Assembly (NCBI GenBank): GCA_964017155.1
Contig: OZ024861.1
Coordinates: 22,141,213-22,205,212, forward strand
Reading direction: 5' to 3'
DNA length: 64,000 nucleotides
Origin: Oasisia sp. SBJ-2009
Taxonomy: Eukaryota > Annelida > Polychaeta > Sabellida > Siboglinidae
In this document: piece after piece, positions 49,101 to 58,468 of the stretch
Layout of the letters: the number at the start of each line of letters is the position of its first letter
How positions within the stretch are numbered: position 1 is the stretch's first letter
The notes under the pieces: generated by a model
The model's database searches: none
Told to the model about the DNA's origin: nothing
Seen by the model: only the letters and a program-made list of their open reading frames with translations
Translations under genes and position numbers: made by a program

Positions 49101-52100
49101 AAAACTTGATTTTCTCCTGCAATCAAGTGTGATGTGTGTCCTTTTTAATTTTGTGTAACAAAAAGTAACCATCAAAATTGGATAATGTTTTCAGTACAGT
49201 AAAGGTAACACACACAGCTACATTTCCCTCACAGGGCTTTATAACATAACTGCAACAGTTACTGTATTATGCATCATAATGTGTGGTTTTCATGTGAAGA
49301 ATGAATCTCGACTTTAAAATTCGTTTTTCTCCTTAAGTAATTTCTTATAGGGTCCCTCTTTAAATTCCTGTAACTTTGCTTCTAGTGGGAATATTTGAAT
49401 ACAGTAAACATTACAGGACATGTAAATAATGTAGATTTCCATTTCTTAAATAAAAATGAAAATAAATTTTGGTCAATGCGACTGGTTTTCCTAGACCGCC
49501 ACACATGTGTGGTCTTTTGAATTCTTTAAAATGATTTCACAATACAATATTTCTGCTAAATGTTTGCTACATTTGTCTTCAGACCTACGTCCTTACAGAA
49601 TGTCATGAACCAGCATAACCTACAAGAGCGACTCTTTAACAGTAAGTACCTAATGCAGTCAGTCTGCTGCTAGTTCTTCATTTATTAATTAATACAATGT
49701 TCTTCAACTAATGCTGAAGATAGACTGCCAGCTTAATTGTGTTTAGTTACATAAGTAAGTCTGTATCAATGTTTGCAATTTGGTACTGCCACTGTATGTT
49801 CAAATGTAAACAACACATCCAGCCTCAAGACAAGTTCTGTTAGAGATATCGCCCTAGAGTTGGTCGCAGTCTCTTCTAATTTTCAAGTAAATCACATTTT
49901 GAAACTACTGGCTAATTGTCAGTAAGGGAATATACACTCCAGTATTAGCACAATAAAAAGAAGATTTGTTATGCATCAAAGGCAAAGTAATTAACATTTT
50001 ACAACATATTATAATGTCAATTCCAGTAACAGACGTACCCATCACACATGTTGAAATAAAAGTACCCACCCTCTATATGGCCACACCTAGAGTAGCCTGG
50101 ACATGAAGCAACAATCTTCAGCTCTGAAACACTTCGGAACCTAAAGATTCTATCAGTCTATGAAAGCCATTTGTTGTACTATACAGCACTATAAAATATA
50201 ATTGTATAAATATGGTGCTATAGATAGAGTCAGTCAACAGTTGTGTTTGACATGTCTCGTGTGTGTTTGCAGCCATCCTGGAGGAGTTGTTGTCGAGTGG
50301 GCGTCTGGCCGGCTGTATCAGTGGTGGCACCCAGGACAAGGCTCAGTATGTCCCTGACGTGTACACACAGGCCCAGAACCAGTGGATTGACGCCTTCTAC
50401 AAGCAGAACGGCTACTTCGGTGAGAGATACTTCCTTCGCCACTCGGCTTTCTCAAAATGAAATTAATTTAAAATGTCAGCTTATACACAATTTTGAATTG
50501 AATATGGAGTACATAGTGATGCAGTAATGTGAAAATGAAAGTGGTTTCAGTTCGCCATAGAGTTTGCAGTGGTGCAGTAATGTGAACATGAAAGTGGTTT
50601 CTGTTGATGTAGAGTACGATGCAGTGCAGTAACAAATGAAATGAAAGTGGTTTCAGTTTGCTGTAGAGTTCACCGTGATGCAGTAAAGTGAAAGTGGTTT
50701 CAGTTTGCTGTAGAGTTCACCGTGATGCAGTAATGTGAAAGTGGTTTCTGTTTGCTGCAGAATATGATGCGATGCGCCGACTGGGCATCAGTGACCCAGT
50801 GAGCTTCATCAAGAAGCGATTCAAGACTGAGTCGCTGCAGTACCTGAGCACCTGTTGTCTGGGCACAGGTGTGTCAGACATGATAGAGGCGGAAGTCGAC
50901 GAGGCACTGGCATCAAAGAGCTGGGTGGACGTGACGGTAAGACCTGCTACAGTAGTTGTGTTTCTTGTTAAATTCTCTCAAATCTTTATCTCAGTAAAAA
51001 AGTAAAGTAAGATTTTTATCCCATTTTTTATCGGTTTTTTTTCATAGGTAAGCCCCTATTTTCTGATTCTTGGTCATTTTTGTTGTTATTGAAATGCCAC
51101 TCAATTACTTAATGACAAATAAGAGGAAAACCTATTTTCCAGCATTTATGGAGGTATAGACTAGAGACTGGATACAACAGCAGAGATCATAGATGAATGG
51201 TGTATTTTCCTTGTCGTCTAAGAATGTATATGGTATATGTGCAGCACTCCAAATGTAGCAGTATTGCTATATTGGTCATCGTGAGCAACATCACAACACC
51301 CGATTGAGATAATGTTAATCTGTGGTGTAGAATCTTTGTCATATGTTCACTTCATTATGTCACTAGTCACTCATGTCTCTTCCCCTTGTTCACGTCTTCC
51401 TCTGTATATCTGAGACACGTCTTCACCCACTCACACGCTGCCATGTGTGGACACTCGTGTTTGCTGTTACCTCAGTTCACACAGCTGTAGTCATGACTAC
51501 CTCAACATAGACAGATGTGTACAAATTGTTCTTGTACAAATATGTCAGCATTGCTGATTTCTTCCAAGAGAAGTTGAGATGATGTTCACATGAACACATC
51601 AGCCAGGAAGTGATGACGTGTTAGCAGGTGTAGGGAGATGATCTCATGGTATGTAGCAACTGCCATGTCCTGTTACAGCCTCTCCTGCCATCTGTGCTCA
51701 GTCCCACAGACATCAGTCAACTGCCATGTCCTGTTACAGCCTCTCCTGCCATCTGTGCTCAGTCCCACATACATCAGTCAACTGCCATGTCCTGTTACAG
51801 CCTCTCCTGCCGTCTGTGCTCAGTCCCACAGACATCAGTCAACTGCCATGTCCTGTTACAGCCTCTCCTGCCATCTGTGCTCAGTCCCACATACATCAGT
51901 CAACTGCCATGTCCTGTTACAGCCTCTCCTGCCATCTGTGCTCAGTCCCACAGACATCAGTCAACTGCCATGTCCTGTTACAGCCTCTCCTGCCATCTGT
52001 GCTCAGTCCCACAGACATCAGTCAACTGCCATGTCCTGTTACAGCCTCTCCTGCCGTCTGTGCTCAGTCCCACAGACATCAGTCAACTGCCATGTCCTGT

Positions 52101-53531
52101 TACAGCCTCTCCTGCCGTCTGTGCTCAGTCCCACAGACATCAGTCAACTGCTACAGAAGTGTCTTCGCTCCAAGAGTGACGCTCTGCTCTGCTGTGACAC
52201 CATTGTGGTCAGTCAGCAACTGGTGGACGTGTGCAGCAAACACTTTGACAAGATCATGAGCTCAAAGGCAGAGAAGGTAGGGCAGGGGACTAGAGCCAGA
52301 GGTTAAAACAGCATTCACTACTCTCTGGTTATCATAGTATAGAAAGTAATTTACCTGTAGAAAGTAATTTACCTGTGTAGTAATATTATTTGTGTAGAAA
52401 ATTTACCTTTGTGGTAAATACCTGTGTACTATCATTATACATATAGTACTTTATCTTTCTAGTCACTTCACCTGTGTAGTCACTTTACCTGTGTAGTCAC
52501 TTTACCTGTGTAGTCACTTCACCTGTGTAGTCACTTCACCTGTGTAGTCACTTTACCTGTGTAGTCACTTTACCTGTGTAGTCACTTTACCTGTGTAGTC
52601 ACTTTACCTGTGTAGTCACTTTACCTGTGTAGTAGCACTACCTGTGTATTACACTACCTTTGTAGTAACATTACCTGTGTAGTCACTTTACCTGTGTAGT
52701 CACTTTACCTGTGTAGTCACTTTACTTGTGTAGTCACTTTACCTGTGTAGTCACTTTACCTGTGTAGTAGCACTACCTGTGTATTACACTACCTTTGTAG
52801 TAACATTACCTGTGTAGTCACTTTACCTGTCTAGTAACATACATACAAATGAAAGAACCATCTGCACAAATATGAATGATTATGTAATAAAGTATCTCTC
52901 TTATAAACCTGCCTGTACAATTGTACAACTACTATTCCATGACAACTAAAGTTTCACGGTTCCTTTGCTAGAACTTGATTGTTAATTACTCCCAGCAGAC
53001 CTTGTTTCCTGGCATTGAGTCACTGTTTCTAGGATGCCCAGAAGAACCCCATCATGTTATTAGTGGAGGGAGAGAAGCAAGCTCCAGTGAAGGTTTCTGG
53101 GATGAGTGACCCAAGTTATGGGAAGGATGAGCGGAAGGAACAAAGGAAGAAGAAGGCAGCAGGTGGGAGAGACAGAGTACATGGAGGACGAGTACAGCAC
53201 ATGAACATATCAAATACATCATTTGTGTACACACATAACTGCAGAAATATTAACATTGGATGGTTTGTAACTTTAAACCATGCAATGTATTTACTATGTA
53301 AAGATAAAAAAATAAATAAACTAGAAAGGATGCTTTGTTACAATTGAAAAAATAGAGTTTATTGAAAATAAAAAATATAACTACCTGTCATGTTACCGTT
53401 TAATATATTATTACATAGATTTATTAACATTTATATTTGATCTATTCCAGTTATTTATTAGAATTTTTTTATTGAGCTGTATTTTTTTTAAACTAAGAGT
53501 TATTAATATAACTATTTTGATATATACATAT

Positions 53532-53576
<45 letters not shown>

Positions 53577-55487
53577 ACCATTCAGGATCATATTTTAGTG
53601 TGTTGTGAAATGCTACTTAGTACGACATGGACACTATGATATCGTTACTATTGATGTGACTGCCCCCTGTGCCCAGGCAGCAGCAAGAGTGGGGGTGGTC
53701 TGCAGGGACGGGAGGTGAAGACGAAGGCAACAAAGAAGAAGTACCGGGGTCGGGAGGCGGAGGCTGATGACCAGGATGAGAGGGGTGACACCGGGGGTGG
53801 GGGTAAACAACGGGTACAGGAGCTACCCTTCCTGTCTGTGGAGGAGATCGCGGAGGAGCTGACTGGAGGAGAATGTCTCCAGAACTGTCCCGATGACATG
53901 ATCCAGGAGATAGCTGGTAAACTGCACAGGTGGGTGACACCTGCATAATGGGTGACAGGTGGGTGACAGGGGGTGACAGGTGGGTGACAGGTGGGTGATG
54001 GGGGTGACAGGTGGGTGACAGGGGGTGACACCTGCATAATGGGTGACAGGGGGTGACAGGTGGGTGACAGGGGGTGACAGGGGGTGACGGGGGTGGCAGG
54101 TGGGTGACACCTGCATAATTGGTGACAGGGGGTGACAGGTGGGTGACACCTTCATAATGGGTGACGGTGGGTGACAGGTGGGTGACAGGGGGTGACAGGT
54201 GGGTGACAGGGGATGACAGGTGGGTGACAGGTGAGTGACAGGGGGTGACAGGTGTGTGACGGGTGGGTGACAGGGGGTGTCAGGGGGTGTCAGGTGGGTG
54301 ACAGGGGGTGTCAGGTGGGTGACAGGGTGATAGGTGGGTGACAGGGGGTGTCAGGTGAGTGACAGGGGGTGATTGGTGGGTGACTGAGGTGACAGGTGAT
54401 ATGCAGTAGTCTGAATGTTGTTCCCATCCCTGGTGTCATAGCCTTAGTCAGAAATAATTTATTGCTTGTTTTGGATTAATAAAAAATAATTGTGTTTGCA
54501 TTGTAGCAATTCACATTGATCACAGCCAGTGTTGACTAATTTATTGTGACAAAAAGGGTAATTTGTGCCATTTACTTATTTTATTTATTTATTAATACTA
54601 ATACATGTGATACATATCCACCTGTCTTCTCTGTCATAATTACCCGTCTAGGCCAGTCATCTGCCTGTCTTGTAGACAGGTAATGGTCTGTGGTGTGACA
54701 CGAGGTGTGTGGATGGTCTGTGGTGTGACACGAGGTGTGTGGATGGTCTGTGGTGTGACACAAGGTGTGTGGATGGTCTGTGGTGTGACACGAGGTGTGT
54801 GGATGGTCTGTGGTGTGACACGAGGTGTGTGGATGGTCTGTGGTGTGACACGAGGTGTGTGGATGGTCTGTGGTGTGACACGAGGTGTGTGGATGGTCTG
54901 TGGTGTGACACGAGGTGTGTGGATGGTCTGTGGTGTGACACGAGGTGTGTGGATGGTCTGTGGTGTGACACGAGGTGTGTGGATGGTATGTGGTGTGACA
55001 CGAGGTGTGTGGATGGTCTGTGGTGTGACACGAGGTGTGTGGATGGTCTGTGGTGTGACACGAGGTGTGTGGATGGTCTGTGGTGTGACACGAGGTGTGT
55101 GGATGGTCTGTGGTGTGACACGAGGTGTGTGGATGGTCTGTGGTGTGACACGAGGTGTCTGGATGGTCTGTGTGACACGAGGTGTCTGGATGGTCTGTGT
55201 GACACGAGGTGTCTGGATGGTCTGTGTGACACGAGGTGTGTGTTGTAGACCTCTCACTCAGCAGTACCAACAAGTGGCCAGGAGCATCTTCCTGCAGTCA
55301 GTGGGGGCGGCCACCAGTGGGGCGAGGAAGAAGACACACGGCGAGCTGAGCGACAAGATCACTGGACTGTGGAGAAACGCCCTTCTCTTTGAGAAGGGCT
55401 TATTGCTCTTCCCTGGTTAGTCGATTTCTGATGTCATATGGCAGCACTCTTGGATTATGTAATAGATCTAATGTGATAATTATTATT

Positions 55488-55531
<44 letters not shown>

Positions 55532-58468
55532 AACTTTGTGGTTGCTGTATTTTTGTAACAGTTAAGTTAAAAAAATACAGCAACCACAAAGTTACAAAAT
55601 AAAAATACGAACACAAACAAATATCAACTGTGCGATGTGCCACGCATTAGTTGAGAAATAAATGATATGTTTTTGGTCTATTATATTGTCTGACCTATTT
55701 CAATGTAAATTATATGTTGAAGAATGTCTCATTTCGTTTTCTATTTGCCTACTGGACATTTCAAATCCATTTATATCCGAGGCTGTTGTGACGGGGTGAT
55801 CAAGTACTGCCAATTCGCTGTGCTGTGATAGTTGAGTTTAGTGTCAGTTGAACAGTATAATGTACATGTGTTTGGTGCTGGTGTGAATGTCACTGGTATT
55901 GGGTATAATTATGTCATCACAGAACAGGCTAAAAGTTGAACCATTACTGCAAATGTGCAATACTCATTATGACAGCCTTATAGAAAGTTGGTTAATTTTA
56001 TTTGTTTGGGTTATGGTCGAGTAAATATATTTTGTGGTAACCATCCTGTAATTTACAAACGTGTTCAGCACTGTTATGAATGATGTTTTTATTTTACTCT
56101 AAGCACTTGGTATGGAAGATATAGGTTAATGTATTTTTAATATCACCATGGAGGCAGGTGTTACGTTTGTTAACAGAAGACACGTATGTACAAACATGCG
56201 TTTCTTACTTTTACTTTCGGTTTCAGAGGAGACTCAGACACTCATGTACAAGCATCTACTTAGGACTATTTGCTCCGACATTGCAAACCTCATCTTCTGT
56301 GAAGTCGCATCAGATCACCTGATTGCAGTCAGTGCAGACGAATCACAGCTCACTCCTGAGGTAATAATCACAGCTCACTCCTGAGGTAATAAGTAGGTTA
56401 TTGCTCATGTAGTTTCTAGTACAGTCGGCTGTGCTATTTAAAACTGTTGCTACAATTTCTACAATTTGATTCATATGTTATATGTTCTCTATTGACCAAC
56501 TAATAAGACAGTAGCTTAACCACTTTCCTGAACATTTTCAGGGTCGGCTGAAATTGCTATCGAAAATACCCGATGACAAAACAAGAGGTATTCTTACGAA
56601 GATGCACGGATCACTCAATGGCAAGGTTTGGACAATTCTGTGTTTCTCTCTCCCATTGGTGTTCTAAAATACATTCATTGCTATTTACTGGATGCTTGAT
56701 TGGTTTGTCTGGCAGAGAACAATCTTTTTTATGTGGTGTAGAACTGCCATATTTTTTTTTTAATTATAGAAATTTGTAGTTATTAAACTACTTGTGACAT
56801 GAAAAATCGTGATAATAACATGTTGTACGTTGTATGAATAATGGTGGCCTGTCCTCTAAAACTGTTATTTAGTCAACCTGTGTATGCTGAGGCGGTGAAC
56901 AACTTGGGTGTTTCAGACCTTCAATCCAGTGTATAACCTACTTGGGTTGAGTTTAATAGCCCTACTTTGGTGTTTCAGACCCTCAATGACTTCCTGCAGC
57001 AGTTAGAACTGATGTGTGGCACGGACCAACTGGAGATTCTGCTGAAGAAACCAGACAAGAAGAAAGAGAGGCAAGTCCTTTTATGTTTCTTCTTCAAACA
57101 TCCAGTCAATTACTTGCCAATTGTATTGACTTTCACATCTCAACAAGATGACAACAAATTTCATTTATTACATGCAGGTGTTTGTGGTTCATGTCCAGTA
57201 TGGAGTGAGTGAAAGATATTGGCACTTTATAATGTTATTAATTTTACAGTACACACAGGCCACTTATTTAATATTGTGTTCTTATGACTGTAATACATAC
57301 ACATGTATGTTGACAAAATACAGCCTGCCAAATTGTGTTTACTTACTTTATTAATATTTGCAATTTATGCAACCTAAATGTTTCCACTATGCAACATGTT
57401 CATGCAATTGCCATTAATGTTTAATGTTCCCATGTTTTAGACAACAGACTCCTAATTAGTATGTTGGCTAATTCTGGTGAGACACCCTCCCTTTAATCCT
57501 GTCATTTTTCAGATTGGTATGATCCACTTTCCTGGATATATGTTTTATAGTGTAGTCTTCTGTAGATGCATGTGATACATTCACTAATATATATATTGTT
57601 GTGTTGGATACTGTATTGAGAAGCTTTGATGTTTAAATATTGTTTTTTCGAAAATATTATTTACAATTAACAAATCTGTACTGTTATTAAAATGGCTGCT
57701 TGTTGGTCTCAGGCAGTTGGTGTTGTCGCACCGTGAGATGCTCCGGGAACAGTTGAAACAGGAAGACAACGCTGCTATGGTACTTCATCTAGTCGCTGTG
57801 CTACTTGTCCAGTTCCACAAGCAGTGTCTGCTGCACACGCCCGGCCGCTGTGTGCCACAGATTCTGACACTACTGCGGGGCCACCTGGTGCCAGAAGACT
57901 ACGACACATTGCTACGGTGTCAAGGTCAATGTTCATGTTGTATTCATTACCGGCTTAATTAATTAATAAGAATTTCAATCCAATTAATCAAGTTCTACAA
58001 GTTAAACAAAATTACAAATAATATCAATACTAATAGTATAATTTTATTAAATTATTATAAAGTACATTATATATTATAGTTCTTATCTAATGTGGCATCT
58101 TTAGAACTTCAGAACACTTTCGGTTGAACACCATGTGGGAAACATAATGTTAACATATTTCTTATAAATCTCCGTCCAGTGTGTGTTTTTGTTTAGGGCC
58201 AGCAATGTGTCACTGTCATACCCACAGTATAGTTTATGAGAATTCATGTCCCTATCTCGTTTGCACAGTTTAATTATTTTTGTGTTCTTTTTCAGATTTG
58301 GTTGTGAAACAGATGAAACTACAGCAGAGTGATGATGCCAGCACAGGGGACAGCAGTGGCCTCTGTGAACAGCTCAATGAACTACTGCCAAAAGTCAAGG
58401 ACATTGCCCTAAATCCCAAGAAACCAGAAAAAGTACAGAACTCTGATTCTACTCCAGCTGCCGAATAG
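37075..58468 (+). CDS. UFL1: UFL1, E3 UFM1-protein ligase 1 (complete, 17 exons, 798 codons)
   Basis: Exons: 37075-37154, 39852-39997, 41988-42114, 42628-42742, 43194-43324, 49583-49641, 50273-50419, 50761-50936, 52106-52276, 53033-53162, 53677-53929, 55249-55415, 56227-56360, 56542-56625, 56979-57070, 57713-57924, 58296-58468. UFL1 is the non-RING scaffold E3 that, with DDRGK1 at the ER, helps UFC1 transfer UFM1 to targets such as ribosomal protein uL24. Diagnostic stretches are [70 protein letters not shown] and [12 protein letters not shown] Lys/Glu/Asp-rich disordered linker lies at about residues 410-475, as in vertebrates. Length matches the family (about 794). Every junction keeps frame. 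Introns are heavily invaded by repeats and transposons, several of them at splice sites. Confidence 0.97.
37540..37655. repeat. Dispersed element with (ATT)n tail in UFL1 intron 1
   Basis: CGCGCTTGTCGCGCCACTGA ... GGCGCAAAAGAAGTTAC then ATT repeats. A degraded relative is at 22230-22335. Microsatellite-tailed, of unknown family. Confidence 0.5.
37660..39851 (+). other. Rest of UFL1 intron 1, no gene seen
   Basis: AT-rich. 38690-38960 has many ATTTGTATTTAAAT-type stretches and partial inverted similarity that could be a decayed MITE. I cannot delimit it. Confidence 0.4.
39852..39997 (+). CDS. UFL1: UFL1 exon 2
   Basis: Acceptor ATATTTCAG. Encodes [20 protein letters not shown] then [20 protein letters not shown] and REELQVQG, ending G before GTAGGT. 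N-terminal winged-helix region. Confidence 0.96.
40432..41598. mobile_element. 1.17-kb TIR element in UFL1 intron 2
   Basis: Perfect 16-bp inverted termini GCTAGGCTAGCGCTGT (40432-40447 and complement at 41583-41598). Just inside lie palindromic clusters, TTCGCCAAATTGGCGAA on the left and TTTAGCCAAATTGGCTAAA on the right. The interior (about 40770-41100) is homologous to the arms of the 43486-47670 foldback. No transposase. Confidence 0.75.
41783..41968. repeat. 46-bp minisatellite, 4 copies, just upstream of UFL1 exon 3
   Basis: Unit GTATTGTGACACAGCAGCCA then GACTGTGCAGTGCTGTCGTG and YGTCAT. The last copy ends about 20 bp before the exon 3 acceptor. Confidence 0.92.
41988..42114 (+). CDS. 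UFL1: UFL1 exon 3
   Basis: Acceptor TTCCCTAG. Encodes [20 protein letters not shown] then [20 protein letters not shown] and D, ending GA before GTGAGT. Confidence 0.97.
42235..42468 (+). mobile_element. tRNA-derived SINE, plus strand, 3' truncated or decayed
   Basis: B-box-like CGTTCGAGTCC, then TGGGCAAGTT, CTACATTGTTCC, GAATGAGTACATGGCA and GGATGCTTCCAAGAGAAAT, in the same order as in the SINE at 12013-12340. The terminal AGCGCTTTGAACGG part is missing. UFL1 intron 3. Confidence 0.75.
42628..42742 (+). CDS. UFL1: UFL1 exon 4
   Basis: Acceptor TGTCCAG. Encodes [20 protein letters not shown] then [18 protein letters not shown], before GTTAGA. Confidence 0.97.
43194..43324 (+). CDS. UFL1: UFL1 exon 5
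   Basis: Acceptor TTGTGGCAG. Encodes [20 protein letters not shown] then [20 protein letters not shown] and AMI plus AG before GTGGGT. Its end and donor are repeated downstream. Confidence 0.96.
43311..43485 (+). repeat. ~30-bp repeats of the exon 5 tail and donor, about 5-6 copies
   Basis: AGTGCAATGATAAG|GTGGGTG is the real site. Related donors follow at 43355 (GTATGT), 43386 (GTAGGT) and 43417 (GTGAGT). A fifth copy has lost the donor (AAGTTGGG) and a partial sixth is cut by a transposon at 43486. Use of the 43355 donor would add 30 nt, ten in-frame codons without a stop. Confidence 0.88.
43486..47670. mobile_element. 4.2-kb long-TIR foldback element in UFL1 intron 5
   Basis: Starts TAGTCCAAGACCTGCCCTAT and, inverted at the right end, TAGTCCTGGACCTGCCCTAT, with ATA on both sides (43483-43485, 47671-47673). 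The arms are about 1.8-1.9 kb (to ~45425 and from ~45885), with a ~460-bp spacer. Both arms hold the same short coding-like segment containing [15 protein letters not shown] (plus strand 45217-45391, minus strand 45849-46067). Superfamily not recognised. Confidence 0.85.
47753..49506. mobile_element. 1.75-kb TIR element in UFL1 intron 5
   Basis: Perfect 28-bp inverted termini beginning ATGTGTGGCGGTCTAGGAAA at 47753 with its complement ending at 49506. ATGTGTGG also follows the right end, so an 8-bp duplication is possible but the border is ambiguous. It contains a 79-codon ORF (48786-49025) and a ~220-bp tandem duplication (about 48985-49185 and 49205-49375). Confidence 0.8.
49583..49641 (+). 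CDS. UFL1: UFL1 exon 6
   Basis: Acceptor GTCTTCAG. Encodes [19 protein letters not shown], ending A before GTAAGT. Short, but matches the RPTAVNSLISKYGFQEQLL region of vertebrate UFL1 in position and pattern. Confidence 0.92.
50273..50419 (+). CDS. UFL1: UFL1 exon 7
   Basis: Acceptor TTTGCAG. Encodes [20 protein letters not shown] then [20 protein letters not shown] and FYKQNGYF, ending G before GTGAGA. Confidence 0.97.
50515..50775 (+). repeat. ~47-55-bp repeats of the exon 8 acceptor, about 5 copies
   Basis: Units run GATGCAGTAATGTGAAAGTG GTTTCAGTTTGCTGTAG|AG. The last copy carries the real site TTTGCTGCAG|AATATGATGCGATGC. Earlier copies show TAG followed by AGTACGATGCAGTGCAG or AGTTCACCGTGATGCAG, i.e. 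eroded exon starts. Confidence 0.85.
50761..50936 (+). CDS. UFL1: UFL1 exon 8
   Basis: Encodes [20 protein letters not shown] then [20 protein letters not shown] and [18 protein letters not shown], phase 0 before GTAAGA. Confidence 0.97.
51650..52145 (+). repeat. 61-bp minisatellite spanning the UFL1 exon 9 acceptor, 8 copies
   Basis: Each unit is CTGCCATGTCCTGTTACAG| then CCTCTCCTGCCATCTGTGCT and CAGTCCCACAGACATCAGTCAA. The acceptor and the first ~42 exon bases are repeated. Potential exon starts lie at 51679, 51740, 51801, 51862, 51923, 51984, 52045 and 52106. Only 52106, 51923 (+183 nt) and 51740 (+366 nt) are in frame. Confidence 0.95.
52106..52276 (+). CDS. UFL1: UFL1 exon 9
   Basis: Encodes [20 protein letters not shown] then [20 protein letters not shown] and [17 protein letters not shown], phase 0 before GTAGGG. 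The last acceptor of the array gives the length that matches vertebrate UFL1. Confidence 0.95.
52450..52835. repeat. 17-bp minisatellite (CTGTGTAGTCACTTTAC), about 20 copies
   Basis: Units of 16-17 bp. A higher-order block with AGTAGCACTACCTGTGTATT occurs twice (about 52630 and 52768). UFL1 intron 9. Confidence 0.93.
53033..53162 (+). CDS. UFL1: UFL1 exon 10
   Basis: Acceptor TTTCTAG. Encodes [20 protein letters not shown] then [12 protein letters not shown], ending G before GTGGGA. Start of the basic linker. Confidence 0.95.
53530..53573. repeat. (AT)n microsatellite
   Basis: About 20 AT dinucleotides in UFL1 intron 10. Confidence 0.95.
53677..53929 (+). CDS. UFL1: UFL1 exon 11 (disordered linker)
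   Basis: Acceptor GTGCCCAG. Encodes a Gly/Lys/Arg-rich linker ([20 protein letters not shown]), then [20 protein letters not shown] and [12 protein letters not shown] plus AG before GTGGGT. The linker parallels the KKKGRKDDDSDDE tract of vertebrate UFL1. Confidence 0.96.
53920..54400 (+). repeat. GGGTGACAGGT minisatellite growing out of the exon 11 donor
   Basis: The real donor reads CACAG|GTGGGTGACACC. The intron continues for ~470 bp with units of GGTGGGTGACAG and GGGGGTGACAG, so GACAG|GTGGGTGAC recurs many times as decoy donors. Confidence 0.9.
54690..55240 (+). repeat. 30-bp minisatellite abutting the UFL1 exon 12 acceptor, about 18 copies
   Basis: Unit GGTGTGTGGATGGTCTGTGG then TGTGACACGA (30 bp), with three final 27-bp units. 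The array runs into GGTGTGTGTTGTAG|ACC, the acceptor. Being a multiple of three, it yields long spurious ORFs on both strands. Confidence 0.95.
55249..55415 (+). CDS. UFL1: UFL1 exon 12
   Basis: A completes AGA, then [40 protein letters not shown] and [15 protein letters not shown] plus G before GTTAGT. Confidence 0.97.
55493..55527. repeat. (AT)n microsatellite
   Basis: AT dinucleotides directly followed by a perfect hairpin sequence (55528-55597). Confidence 0.93.
55528..55597. repeat. Perfect 27-bp inverted repeat with 16-nt loop
   Basis: TTGTAACTTTGTGGTTGCTG TATTTTT at 55528-55554 is the exact complement of 55571-55597. UFL1 intron 12. Confidence 0.9.
56227..56360 (+). CDS. UFL1: UFL1 exon 13
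   Basis: Acceptor GGTTTCAG. Encodes [20 protein letters not shown] then [20 protein letters not shown] and LTPE, phase 0 before GTAATA. Its last 19 bases and the donor are duplicated immediately downstream. Confidence 0.96.
56342..56391 (+). repeat. 25-bp tandem duplication of the exon 13 donor
   Basis: ATCACAGCTCACTCCTGAGG TAATA occurs at 56342-56366 and 56367-56391, giving a second donor at 56386. Use of the second donor would put TGA in frame. Confidence 0.95.
56542..56625 (+). CDS. UFL1: UFL1 exon 14
   Basis: Acceptor ATTTTCAG. Encodes [20 protein letters not shown] then MHGSLNGK, phase 0 before GTTTGG. Confidence 0.95.
56979..57070 (+). CDS. UFL1: UFL1 exon 15, probable GC donor
   Basis: Acceptor GGTGTTTCAG. 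Encodes [20 protein letters not shown] then [10 protein letters not shown] plus AG before GCAAGT. A GT alternative six bases downstream (AGGCAA|GTCCTT) with acceptor GCAG|TTGG would give the same protein, but its donor is poor. Confidence 0.93.
57713..57924 (+). CDS. UFL1: UFL1 exon 16
   Basis: Acceptor GGTCTCAG. Encodes [60 protein letters not shown] and [10 protein letters not shown] plus G before [16 protein letters not shown] is among the best-conserved UFL1 motifs. Confidence 0.98.
58296..58468 (+). CDS. UFL1: UFL1 exon 17 (terminal)
   Basis: Acceptor TTTTTCAG. Encodes [20 protein letters not shown] then [20 protein letters not shown] and a Ser/Thr-rich end, TAG at 58466-58468. No canonical AATAAA is obvious in the next 500 bp. 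Confidence 0.96.

Noticed and set aside
54581..55420. Long ORFs on both strands before UFL1 exon 12
   Set aside because: A 30-bp repeat divisible by three. The only real coding part is exon 12 at 55249-55415.
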